Source: Pseudonocardia sp. SCN 73-27 (GTDB lineage: Bacteria; Actinomycetota; Actinomycetes; Mycobacteriales; Pseudonocardiaceae). Taken from it: a DNA stretch of 64,000 nucleotides. The number at the start of each line of letters is the position of its first letter. Position 1 is the stretch's first letter. The DNA lies in the NCBI GenBank assembly GCA_001725415.1, contig MEGH01000008.1, forward strand, positions 62,001-126,000, read 5' to 3'. The position numbers and the translations under genes are program-made. Below are positions 57,172 through 64,000 of this stretch, one piece after another. The notes under the pieces are model-generated. The model was not told the origin of the DNA. It was given only the letters and a program-made list of their open reading frames with translations, and ran no database searches.

Positions 57172-57753
57172 TCAGCCCACGTGCTTCGCGCGCCACCGCG
57201 CCCGGGCGGCGACGTCGGTCTCGGGCGGTTCGAGGCGCCGGACCGCCCGGGCCGGGACCCCGGCCACCAACGTGTCCGGCGCGACGTCCTCGGTGACCAC
57301 GGCGCCGGCCGCGACGACCGCGCCCGCGCCGACCGTGACCCCGGGCAGCACCGTGGCGTTCGCGCCCAGCCAGGCGCCGCGGCACACGGTGACGGGCCGA
57401 GGCGTGACCGCACCCGCCCGCCGCGTCGACGGGCCCAGCTCGTGGGTGGACGTCACGATCGTCACCCCGTGCCCGACGACGACGCCGTCCTCGAGCGTGA
57501 CGACGCCGTCGAGATCGAGGTAGCAGCGCCGGTTGACGAAGCAGCCCTCCCCGACGCGGAGGTTGGCCGCCCGGCTGAAGTGCGTCCCGCCGTGGAAGGT
57601 GCTCGACGACGGGACCGTCGCGCCGGCGACACGCAGCACCCGGCGGCGGACCCAACGGCCGAGGACGTCGTCGCCGACGACGTCGGAGGCCGAGTTCACG
57701 AGATGGGTCACGACACGCGCCAGGGTGGAGCGCACGGCGGCGGAGACGGTCAC
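57172..57753 (-). CDS. Left-handed beta-helix acyltransferase (WcaF/MaaT-like)
   Basis: A 193-residue hexapeptide-repeat acyltransferase. Repeats such as GVVTLEDGVVVGHGVTIVTS and the acetyl-CoA region GAWLGANATVLPGVTVGAGA are visible, with the active-site His likely in STHELGPSTRR. It probably O-acetylates a sugar of the polymer using acetyl-CoA. The GTG start is three bases after the pyruvyl transferase stop, making it the last gene of the minus-strand operon. Confidence 0.9.
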   Translation of the reverse strand: MTVSAAVRSTLARVVTHLVNSASDVVGDDVLGRWVRRRVLRVAGATVPSSSTFHGGTHFSRAANLRVGEGCFVNRRCYLDLDGVVTLEDGVVVGHGVTIVTSTHELGPSTRRAGAVTPRPVTVCRGAWLGANATVLPGVTVGAGAVVAAGAVVTEDVAPDTLVAGVPARAVRRLEPPETDVAARARWRAKHVG

Positions 57754-57756
57754 GGG

Positions 57757-59019
57757 TCAGGTCCTCACCTGCTCGCGGGACCCCGTGCGCCGCTGCACGA
57801 GGCGCGACAGGTCCGCCAGCTGTTCCTGCGCACGCGTCCGGTATCCCGCCGAGCCCTCCTCGACCCTGCGGGCCACGGCCACGCGGTCGGCGTCGAGCTC
57901 GTCGAACCGGTCGCACAGCTGCTCGAAGTCCGCGCCGGCCAGCGGCAGCGCGTACCGGCCCTGGCCGAACGACTCCATCATCTCGGCGTTCTTGGGCGCG
58001 TACCCGAGGGACAGCGTCGGCTTCCCGAGTTTCAGGGCCGAGACGACGTTGTGGTACCGGGTGGCGACGACGACCTCGACCTGCGCCATCGCGGTCATCA
58101 GCGTGTCGAACTCCTCGGCGGCGACGAGCGCCGCCCGGTACTCGGCGAGACCCGGACGGGCGGCCCGCAGCTCGTGCAGGAGGTGCTCGGCCACCCCGAT
58201 GTCGACGAGGTCCCCGACGAACAGCCGGATGCTGCGCCCGGAGTCGATCAGCCGGAGCGCGAACCGGGTCATCATCATCAGGTAGGAGGCGTGGATCTCC
58301 GCCTCGCGGCGACGGTCGGTCGCGGCGTTGCGGCCGTGGTAGTCCATGACGCCCAGGCCGACGAGCCCTGGCGTCGGCACGACGCCGACGGGAGTGGGCA
58401 GCGCGAACACCATGTCGCAGAAGACGGGGTCGTCGGCGGTGTCGACGCCCATGTCGTGCATCGCCCTGCGCGACAGCTCGTCGCGGTAGGACCGGTAGCG
58501 CGCGGTCCGCGCCGACCGGACGAGCAGGAAGCGCAGTGGACGCTGGGTCACGGTCTGTGCCCCGACGCCGACCATCGCGACCTCGACGCCGAGCAGTCGG
58601 GCCGCCAGGCACATCGTGAACAGCGCGAACGGGAACTGCCACGCCCACATCGGGATGCTGGCCTCCAGCACACCCATGCCGGGGACGATGACGACGTCGA
58701 GCCCGATCAGCCAGACGACGGTGGCGACGACGTCGGCGACCTTGCCCCAGAGCCGCACGACCGCGCCGGCGGCGCCGTGCGGCCGGTCGGGCAGCGCATC
58801 GACGACGTGCAACGGGCTCGTGCGGACGCGGTAGCGGTCGGCGACCTCGTGGTGGCCGGTCGTCATCACGCGCAGGTCGACGCCGGGGTGGTGGGACCGG
58901 AGATGGTCGACGACGGTGCGCATGGACGCGTCGTTGCCGACGTTGCCGGACCCGAGCTGGCCGAACAACCCGACGGTCGGCCGACGTCCGCGGCGTGCCC
59001 GGCCGACGCCGGCGGTCAT
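57757..59019 (-). CDS. Polysaccharide pyruvyl transferase family protein
   Basis: A 420-residue enzyme of the CsaB/ExoV-type family that transfers pyruvate from phosphoenolpyruvate to a sugar as a ketal. The N-terminus VGLFGQLGSGNVGNDASMRT carries the family GSGNxGD-like motif, MVGVGAQTV is the second conserved piece and VVATRYHNVVSALKLGKPTL the C-terminal one (with the conserved R-x-H). ATG at 59019 overlaps the glycosyltransferase stop (ATGA). It suggests that the polymer carries acidic pyruvate groups. Confidence 0.9.
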   Translation of the reverse strand: MTAGVGRARRGRRPTVGLFGQLGSGNVGNDASMRTVVDHLRSHHPGVDLRVMTTGHHEVADRYRVRTSPLHVVDALPDRPHGAAGAVVRLWGKVADVVATVVWLIGLDVVIVPGMGVLEASIPMWAWQFPFALFTMCLAARLLGVEVAMVGVGAQTVTQRPLRFLLVRSARTARYRSYRDELSRRAMHDMGVDTADDPVFCDMVFALPTPVGVVPTPGLVGLGVMDYHGRNAATDRRREAEIHASYLMMMTRFALRLIDSGRSIRLFVGDLVDIGVAEHLLHELRAARPGLAEYRAALVAAEEFDTLMTAMAQVEVVVATRYHNVVSALKLGKPTLSLGYAPKNAEMMESFGQGRYALPLAGADFEQLCDRFDELDADRVAVARRVEEGSAGYRTRAQEQLADLSRLVQRRTGSREQVRT

Positions 59020-59969
59020 GCCGTCCTCCGCACCCGTCCCGCGACGATCTCGTCGAGGTCCACGGAGATCCGTGGTGGTTCGGCGAACCATCGGTCCTCG
59101 ACCCGGGCGGTGTTGCCGCCGGTGCGTGCACGGTCGACGAGCCAGCGGCCCAGGTGCGCGAAGCATGCGCGCCGGTCCGCGGCCGACAGCGGGGCCCGGC
59201 GCACCGCCGACACGAAGCCCCAGACGTACTCGCCGAGCAACCGGACGGTGGGATTGCGCAGCCGGTCCCCGCGCCGCGGGTCCATGTTGGCCGCGCGGGC
59301 CCGCTTCGACGGCCGGGCACGCTCGGCGCGGTCGGGGTGATCGCGCCGGAAGAACAGGTACTCGGGCACCTGCAGGAAACGCCCGAGCAACGCCAGCTCG
59401 GCGATGATCGTCCGGTCGGAGTGGTGGTAGCTGCCGTTGAGCGGGGTCCGGCGCAGCACGTCGGTGCGCATCACGGCGTAGAAGTCGTCCCCGCCGACGG
59501 TGAACAGCACGCTGCGGAAGCGTTCGGGTGCGCTGGTCGAGTCGGTCGCGAGCGGGTAGCCGACCTCCTGGACGACGTCGCCGTGCTCGTCGATGATCCC
59601 CTGCCACGCATGGCAGAGCACCGCGTCCGGGTGCGCGTCGAGCTCGGCGATGCACCGCTCCAGCAGCGTCCGCGCGTAGAGGTCGTCGTGCGAGGCCCAC
59701 TTGAAGTACTCGCCGCGGGCGTGGTCGACGAGCAGGTTGTGGTTCGGGATGGCGCCGACGTTGCGTGGCTGCCGGATGTAGGTGACCCGCTCGTCCTCCG
59801 CCGCGTACCTGCGGCCGATCTGCTCCGTCCCGTCGGTCGAGGCGTTGTCGGAGATGATCAGCTCGAAGTCGCCGAAGGTCTGACCGAGCAGTGCGTCCAG
59901 CGACTCGGCCAGGTACGCCTCACCGTTGTAGACGGGCAGGCCGATGGTCAGACGCGGTGTCGATCTCAC
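59016..59969 (-). CDS. Glycosyltransferase family 2 protein
   Basis: A 317-residue GT-A enzyme. LTIGLPVYNGEAYLAESLDA and DFELIISDNASTDGTEQIGR are the donor-binding segments, and the metal site DxD-like ASHDDLY follows YFKW. The catalytic region is SYHHSDRTIIAELALLGRF. It transfers one sugar in repeat-unit assembly. GTG at 59969 overlaps the flippase stop (GTGA) and its own stop overlaps the pyruvyl transferase start. Confidence 0.92.
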   Translation of the reverse strand: MRSTPRLTIGLPVYNGEAYLAESLDALLGQTFGDFELIISDNASTDGTEQIGRRYAAEDERVTYIRQPRNVGAIPNHNLLVDHARGEYFKWASHDDLYARTLLERCIAELDAHPDAVLCHAWQGIIDEHGDVVQEVGYPLATDSTSAPERFRSVLFTVGGDDFYAVMRTDVLRRTPLNGSYHHSDRTIIAELALLGRFLQVPEYLFFRRDHPDRAERARPSKRARAANMDPRRGDRLRNPTVRLLGEYVWGFVSAVRRAPLSAADRRACFAHLGRWLVDRARTGGNTARVEDRWFAEPPRISVDLDEIVAGRVRRTA

Positions 59970-61567
59970 GTGTCTCTCCTCTCGGGTGCTCCGGCGGGGA
60001 CGTCGGCGTCCGCTCCGGATCGTGCGGGAACCACGTGCCTGCGGGAGGCGTCGGCACCGTGGGGGAAGGGTGCAGGCGCGGTGGTGCGGGGGATCGCTCT
60101 GTCGGGGTCGTCGAGCAGGCGCCGGATGTCGGCGGCGTGGCCGCGGTGGGCGTTCCCGTCGACGACCGGGATGGGGGTGGTGAGCTCGACGTCCGGGGTG
60201 ACGGGGAGGGGTTCTGTCGGGGTGGCCTGCTCGAGCTGGGCGGCGTGGTCGCTCATCCCGAGGCGCAGCTGCCACCAGGCGACGACGGCCCCGGTCGCCT
60301 GGGCGATCGCTGCGCCCCACGCCGACCCGTAGGCGCCGGCGAGGGCCGCGCCGGCGAGCCCGAAGCCGAGGTAGGCGGCGGCTGCGACGAGCTGGGCGCG
60401 CAGGCTGCGCCGGGCGGCACCGAGCGCGCGCAGCCCCGCCGCCGCGCCGGTGATGAGGCTCGCGAACATCACCGACGCGGTGATCGGCACGATCAGGTGC
60501 GACGCGGACTCCCAGACGTCGCCGAGGAAGTAGTGGCCCACCGACGCGGGCAGGAGCAGCAGCAGCACGCAGCCCCACAGGAACGCGGCGGCGGCCTGGC
60601 CACCGCCCAGGACCGCGCAGAACTGCGGCAGCCGGTGGGGGGCCCTGCGCAGGATGCGTGCGGCCTCCGGGACCGACACCAGGCTCAGCCCCATCAGGAC
60701 GGCCAGGAACGGCCCGACCAGCAGCTCACCACCGCGGACGGTACCGACCGCGGCGAGGCCCGCGATGGCGCCGAGACCGTAGGCGCGCAGCTGGGAGGCG
60801 CCGCTCATGCTGACGTTCTCGATCAGGTACCGGGACCCGAGGTCGCGATGACGGCGGATCCAGGTCCTGACGGCCAGCGGCCGGGGCATGATGCGGACCT
60901 GCAGGGCGCCCAGGGCGGCGGCGACCGCGCTCGACCCGCCCCACGCGAGCACGAAGCCCGACACGGTGCCGTTGTGCGCCGCCCACACCATCGACGGCAC
61001 GAGGGCGCACGCCCACACGACGTCGTTGACGAACGCGTACTGGCCGCGCCCGACCGCGAAGAACGCGAACCGCCAGCTGTCCTGCAGCAGCAGCGCCGGC
61101 AGCACGATGCCCATCGCGATGAACGCGTGGCCGAGGGACCCGCCGAGCAGCGCGCCGACGGCGACACCCACGAGGCCGCCCGCGGTGCCCAGCACGAGCG
61201 CGGTGCCGGAGGACTGGCCCACGGCCTCCCGCCACTCGGGGCTGGGCTCACCGCTGTGGCGGACCGTCAGCGGGTCGGTGCCCAGGCCGCGCGAGACGTT
61301 GAGCAGCACGCCGTAGGTGACCCAGACGAGGCTGAAGACGCCGAACGCGGTCGCGTCGAGCGAGCGGGCGACATAAACCCCGACGACGAAGTTCGTCATG
61401 CTCGAGATGGCCTGGTCCCCGAGACCCCAGCTCACGCGGCGCGCCATCGATCTCACTGCCCGTGATCGCGCCAACGCTGCGGACGGCGCTCCGGCGGCCA
61501 CCTGGTCGGTGGTCGCCGGAGTTCCCGTCGCGTCCGTGCCTTCGGTTCGCGGGCCTTGTACTGCCAC
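59966..61567 (-). CDS. Second polysaccharide flippase (Wzx-like)
   Basis: A 533-residue membrane protein. The first ~55 residues are soluble. Then MARRVSWGLGDQAISSMTNF begins a series of about 12 hydrophobic segments, and after the last one a polar tail of about 90 residues extends into the cytosol. It is related to but clearly different from the flippase at 55871. GTG at 61567 has GAGGGG upstream; a GTG at 61633 would add 22 residues. First gene of a tight four-gene operon. A GTAACGG motif lies 85 bases upstream. Confidence 0.86.
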   Translation of the reverse strand: MAVQGPRTEGTDATGTPATTDQVAAGAPSAALARSRAVRSMARRVSWGLGDQAISSMTNFVVGVYVARSLDATAFGVFSLVWVTYGVLLNVSRGLGTDPLTVRHSGEPSPEWREAVGQSSGTALVLGTAGGLVGVAVGALLGGSLGHAFIAMGIVLPALLLQDSWRFAFFAVGRGQYAFVNDVVWACALVPSMVWAAHNGTVSGFVLAWGGSSAVAAALGALQVRIMPRPLAVRTWIRRHRDLGSRYLIENVSMSGASQLRAYGLGAIAGLAAVGTVRGGELLVGPFLAVLMGLSLVSVPEAARILRRAPHRLPQFCAVLGGGQAAAAFLWGCVLLLLLPASVGHYFLGDVWESASHLIVPITASVMFASLITGAAAGLRALGAARRSLRAQLVAAAAYLGFGLAGAALAGAYGSAWGAAIAQATGAVVAWWQLRLGMSDHAAQLEQATPTEPLPVTPDVELTTPIPVVDGNAHRGHAADIRRLLDDPDRAIPRTTAPAPFPHGADASRRHVVPARSGADADVPAGAPERRDT

Positions 61568-61651
61568 GTTTCCCCTCGGTTCCGGCGGTTCCGTACTGAC
61601 CGGACCCGTGCTCGGACCCGTACGACAGGTCACTCGCCCGGCCCTGCACCG

Positions 61652-61658
61652 CCGTTAC
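61652..61658 (-). promoter_or_regulatory. GTAACGG motif upstream of the second flippase operon
   Basis: On the minus strand GGAACGTAACGG occurs in the gap between the flippase gene and the beta-helix pseudogene. The seven bases GTAACGG are identical to those at 35861 and 38893, upstream of the other two EPS transcription units. Regulatory meaning is inferred only. Confidence 0.3.
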
Positions 61659-61696
61659 GTTCCGTGGGGAAGTCGCGTCTTATCACTCGTTCGGCC

Positions 61697-62580
61697 TCAG
61701 CAGGTCGGCTGATCGCCTGAGAAGTTGCTGTAGTTGTCCTGACCGTACGGAGCTGCCTGTCACTGGGCCGCGGTCAGGCTGCGGGCCGTGTCGAACGCCA
61801 TGAAGCTCCACGGCCCCCTGTAGGTGTTGCCGTACCAGCGGTTGTTCTGGTCGAACGTGATGGCCTGCTGGACGACCGTCCTCTGGTAGGGCGACCAGCT
61901 CGGATACGTAGCGTAGTTCGACAGCACCGCCTGCCGTCCGCAGAAGCTGTTGGTGCAGCCGATCGCGGCACGGTCGACGGAGAACGTGTTGGCGTGCACC
62001 GCGACGTTCTGGGTCTTCCATCGGCACGTGTCGTAGAGCGGTGCCGACGCCATGCCCGGCTGCGCGCAGCTCGCCTTCGACGCGACACGCTTCGTGCAGT
62101 AGCCGCTGGAGGTGTTGGCCGGGCTGTTGCAGAACCGGTCCGCGTTCTCCCACGCGGTCACGCCCGACCAGTTGTCGACGAAGAAGTTGCGCGACACCTC
62201 GATCGTCGCGGTACGCGCCGCGACCGCCGGGTCGCCGCCGGACTCGCTGATGTAGACCGCGAGAGGATCTCGTTGCCCGTCACGACGAGCCCGGTGATGG
62301 AGTCGCCCGCCTTGTAGGCGTTCATCCCGTACTGGCCGTTGTTGCGCAGGCAGGAGTTGAGGACCTGCTGCCGGGCGCCTGCCACGAGGCCGGCCCCCTT
62401 GTCGTTCCGGATCGCCGAGTTCTCGACGACCCAGCCGTCGCCGGAGTCGTGGTTGACCACGCCCTGGTCCCGGGGGCGACGAAGTTCTGCACGGTGAGGT
62501 TGCGGATCGTCACGTTCGCGGCCTGCTGGGTGAAGGCGAACGCGTTGACACCCTTGCCGTCGGGGGGCGGGCGGGGTCGA
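61697..62580 (-). pseudogene. Decayed copy of the beta-helix lipoprotein gene
   Basis: Three reading frames in succession match the intact protein at 51836. FAFTQQAANVTIRNLTVQN corresponds to its AFVETAENVTISHLTIRG part. After a frameshift near 62470, VVNHDSGDGWVVENSAIRND continues to LVVTGNEI. Then about 100 residues are missing and a third frame resumes AVYISESGG through NWSGVTAWENADRFCNSPAN to YRGPWSFMAF. A TGA at 61760-61762 replaces the Trp of the intact gene, yet the matching end DQPTC and its stop are found at 61697. The signal peptide and N-terminal third are gone. It cannot make a full protein. Confidence 0.88.
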
Positions 62581-62584
62581 CCGT

Positions 62585-63211
62585 TCAGCGCTGCCGGCGG
62601 CGGGTCCGGCCGTCGACGACCAGGTCGACGACCTGCCCTGTGAGCACGACGACACAGAACGCGACCGCGAACCCGCCGACTGTGTCGCTCGGGTAGTGGG
62701 CCATCAGCGTGACCTGGCCCAGCGCCATCGCCCCGCCCCCGACGACGGCGGCGCCGAGCACGAGGGTGAGTGCGCCGGGGGCGCGCAGCCGGGCGGCCCC
62801 GGCGACCGCGAGGGCCGCCGTCACCACGATCGCCGTCGCCACTGCCGCGTGACCGCTCGGGAAGGCCAGGTTGTCGCCGTGGATCGTCCGTCCGACCAGC
62901 GGCTTGAGAACGCTCGTCACGGCGACGGCGAGCGCCGGTCCCGCCAGGGCGAGCACCGCGCCGCGACGATGCCGCGCGAACAGGCAGGCCGCCGCGACGA
63001 CGACCGCGAGGGTCGTCGCCACCGGAGCGGTACCGACGACGTCGAGGGCCTGCGCGACCTGGTAGGGCATGGGCTCGTGGGCCTCGACCCACCCGGCCAC
63101 GGTGGCGTCCGGGCCGGGGGCGCCGGACTGACCCGCCACCGCCATGGCGAGGACCACGGTGCCCACACCGCAGACCGCCGCGACGACCAGCAGGTGCCGG
63201 TGGATCGGCAC
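62585..63211 (-). CDS. PAP2-family membrane phosphatase
   Basis: A 208-residue membrane protein with about six hydrophobic segments. The three PAP2 phosphatase motifs are present: KPLVGRTIHGDN (in place of KX6RP), FPSGHAAVATA and MAHYPSDTVGG. Possible substrates are undecaprenyl pyrophosphate or other lipid phosphates, and recycling of the lipid carrier would suit this locus. The start is uncertain; GTG at 63211 is the first good start codon after the upstream gene's stop. Its stop abuts the truncated pseudogene. Confidence 0.83.
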   Translation of the reverse strand: MPIHRHLLVVAAVCGVGTVVLAMAVAGQSGAPGPDATVAGWVEAHEPMPYQVAQALDVVGTAPVATTLAVVVAAACLFARHRRGAVLALAGPALAVAVTSVLKPLVGRTIHGDNLAFPSGHAAVATAIVVTAALAVAGAARLRAPGALTLVLGAAVVGGGAMALGQVTLMAHYPSDTVGGFAVAFCVVVLTGQVVDLVVDGRTRRRQR

Positions 63212-63267
63212 GGGCAGTGCGTGTGGCGGTGCGGCCCCCTCGCCGGGGGCGGTACGGGCCGGACCCG

Positions 63268-64000
63268 TCAGTGCTCGGCCGCGCCGAGACCCGCGATGAC
63301 CGCCTGGAGCGGATCGCGCTGCGGTGTGGTCTCCCAGACCATCCACGGACTCTTGCCTGCGCGGTAGCTCGCCTCGAGCGCTGTGCGCTCCTTGACCGTG
63401 TCGGCGGGATGCCAGAAGCCGCGGTGCCGGTAGGCGAGCATCCGGCCCTCGGCGGCCAGTGCGGTGCACGCGTCGGCGACCAGGTCGCCGTTCTCCGGGA
63501 CGTAGTCGAAGACCTCGGGCCGCAGGACGAAGTACCCGCCGTTGAGCCAGACCGGCATCTCCTGCAGCGTCTTGATGCCGGTCAGGTGGTCGTTGTCGTC
63601 GACCTCGACGCAGTGGAACGCGGTCTGCGGCGGCACCGCGACGAGCGACGCGACCGCCTCGCTGGCCTTGAACGTGTCGATCATGTCGTTGAGCGGCAGG
63701 TCGGTGAGCACGTCGGCGTAGTTCGCGAGGAACATCTCCTCGTTCTCGACGTGGCGGCGCACCCGGCGCAGCCGCTCACCGATCGACGAGTCCAGTCCGG
63801 TGTGGACGAACGTGATGTTCCAGTCCTGGATGTCCGAGCCCAGCAGCTCGACCCTGCCGCCTGCGAGCGTGAAGTCGTTGGAGGCCGTCTCGGAGTAGTT
63901 GAGGAAGTAGTCCTTGACGTGGTGCGCCCCGTAGCCCAGGCACAGGACGAAGTCCTTGTGGCCGAAGTGGGCGTAGTAGCGCATCACGTGCCAGATCAGG
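63268..64000 (-). CDS. Glucose-1-phosphate cytidylyltransferase-like nucleotidyltransferase (partial, 5' end outside window)
   Basis: The frame is open to the right window edge (LIWHVMRYYAHFGHKDFVLC is near the edge), so the N-terminal nucleotide-binding motif is missing; 243 codons plus the stop are visible. GYGAHHVKDYFLNYSETASN, VHTGLDSSIGERLRRVRRHV and MPVWLNGGYFVLRPEVFDYV match RfbF-type enzymes that make CDP-glucose, the entry to CDP-deoxysugars. The C-terminal residues include the hexamer-forming region. It shows that a further set of sugar genes probably continues beyond the window. Confidence 0.88.
   Translation of the reverse strand, partial: LIWHVMRYYAHFGHKDFVLCLGYGAHHVKDYFLNYSETASNDFTLAGGRVELLGSDIQDWNITFVHTGLDSSIGERLRRVRRHVENEEMFLANYADVLTDLPLNDMIDTFKASEAVASLVAVPPQTAFHCVEVDDNDHLTGIKTLQEMPVWLNGGYFVLRPEVFDYVPENGDLVADACTALAAEGRMLAYRHRGFWHPADTVKERTALEASYRAGKSPWMVWETTPQRDPLQAVIAGLGAAEH

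Noticed and set aside
59966-61633. GTG at 61633 as start of the second flippase
   Set aside because: The extra 22 residues are low-complexity and no ribosome site precedes it; GTG at 61567 has GAGGGG upstream.

Overview
The window is a 64 kb stretch of very GC-rich DNA with the codon use and gene order of a mycelial or coryneform actinobacterium. The order regulator/leuC-leuD-hup/mutT1-ppk-fbiD/plsC-gpsA is the one known from Mycobacterium, while the overall gene set points (by inference) to a Pseudonocardiaceae member, probably Pseudonocardia-like. No plasmid, phage or intact insertion sequence was seen.

Region 1 (1-35.4 kb) is a conserved housekeeping block centred on branched-chain amino acid synthesis. 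It runs from an incomplete sugar-dehydrogenase lipoprotein gene through a hydroxyacid dehydrogenase, DoxX and a small kinase to ilvD and, divergently, an attenuator-controlled ilvB-ilvN-ilvC operon, then serA and leuB. Next come a FAD hydroxylase, gltX with tRNA-Gln and tRNA-Glu, an unusual membrane-anchored Hsp70-like protein, an IclR regulator (ndgR) divergent from leuC-leuD, hup, and the mutT1-ppk, fbiD and plsC-gpsA-PLP-lyase groups. An HNH nuclease and a DUF2252 protein close the block. Transcription units are separated by strong hairpins, several of which overlap the last codons of convergent genes. Three copies of a dispersed 40-bp palindrome sit at gene ends.

Region 2 (35.4-64 kb) is an exopolysaccharide locus. 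On the plus strand it has an initiating sugar-phosphate transferase, a class III aminotransferase and then an 18-kb, tightly overlapping run: two Wzz-like chain-length proteins with degenerate kinase domains, an AlgD/Ugd-type nucleotide-sugar dehydrogenase, a glycosyltransferase, an AsnB-type amidotransferase, a two-domain dehydrogenase, a heparinase/alginate-lyase family protein, a beta-helix lipoprotein, an O-antigen-ligase-like polymerase, a glycosyltransferase and a flippase. A second, convergent minus-strand run holds a flippase, a GT2 glycosyltransferase, a pyruvyl transferase and an acetyltransferase. Upstream of it, on the same strand, are a decayed second copy of the beta-helix gene, a PAP2 phosphatase and an incomplete nucleotidyltransferase gene.

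Taken together, the genes of region 2 can plausibly start, build, polymerise, flip and modify a uronic-acid-containing, possibly amidated, pyruvylated and acetylated surface polymer. The chemistry is inferred from families, not shown by the sequence. The most unusual items are the paired pseudo-kinase Wzz proteins, one with a 29-unit five-residue helix repeat, the decayed beta-helix copy, shared GTAACGG motifs upstream of EPS transcription units, and the dispersed palindromes.
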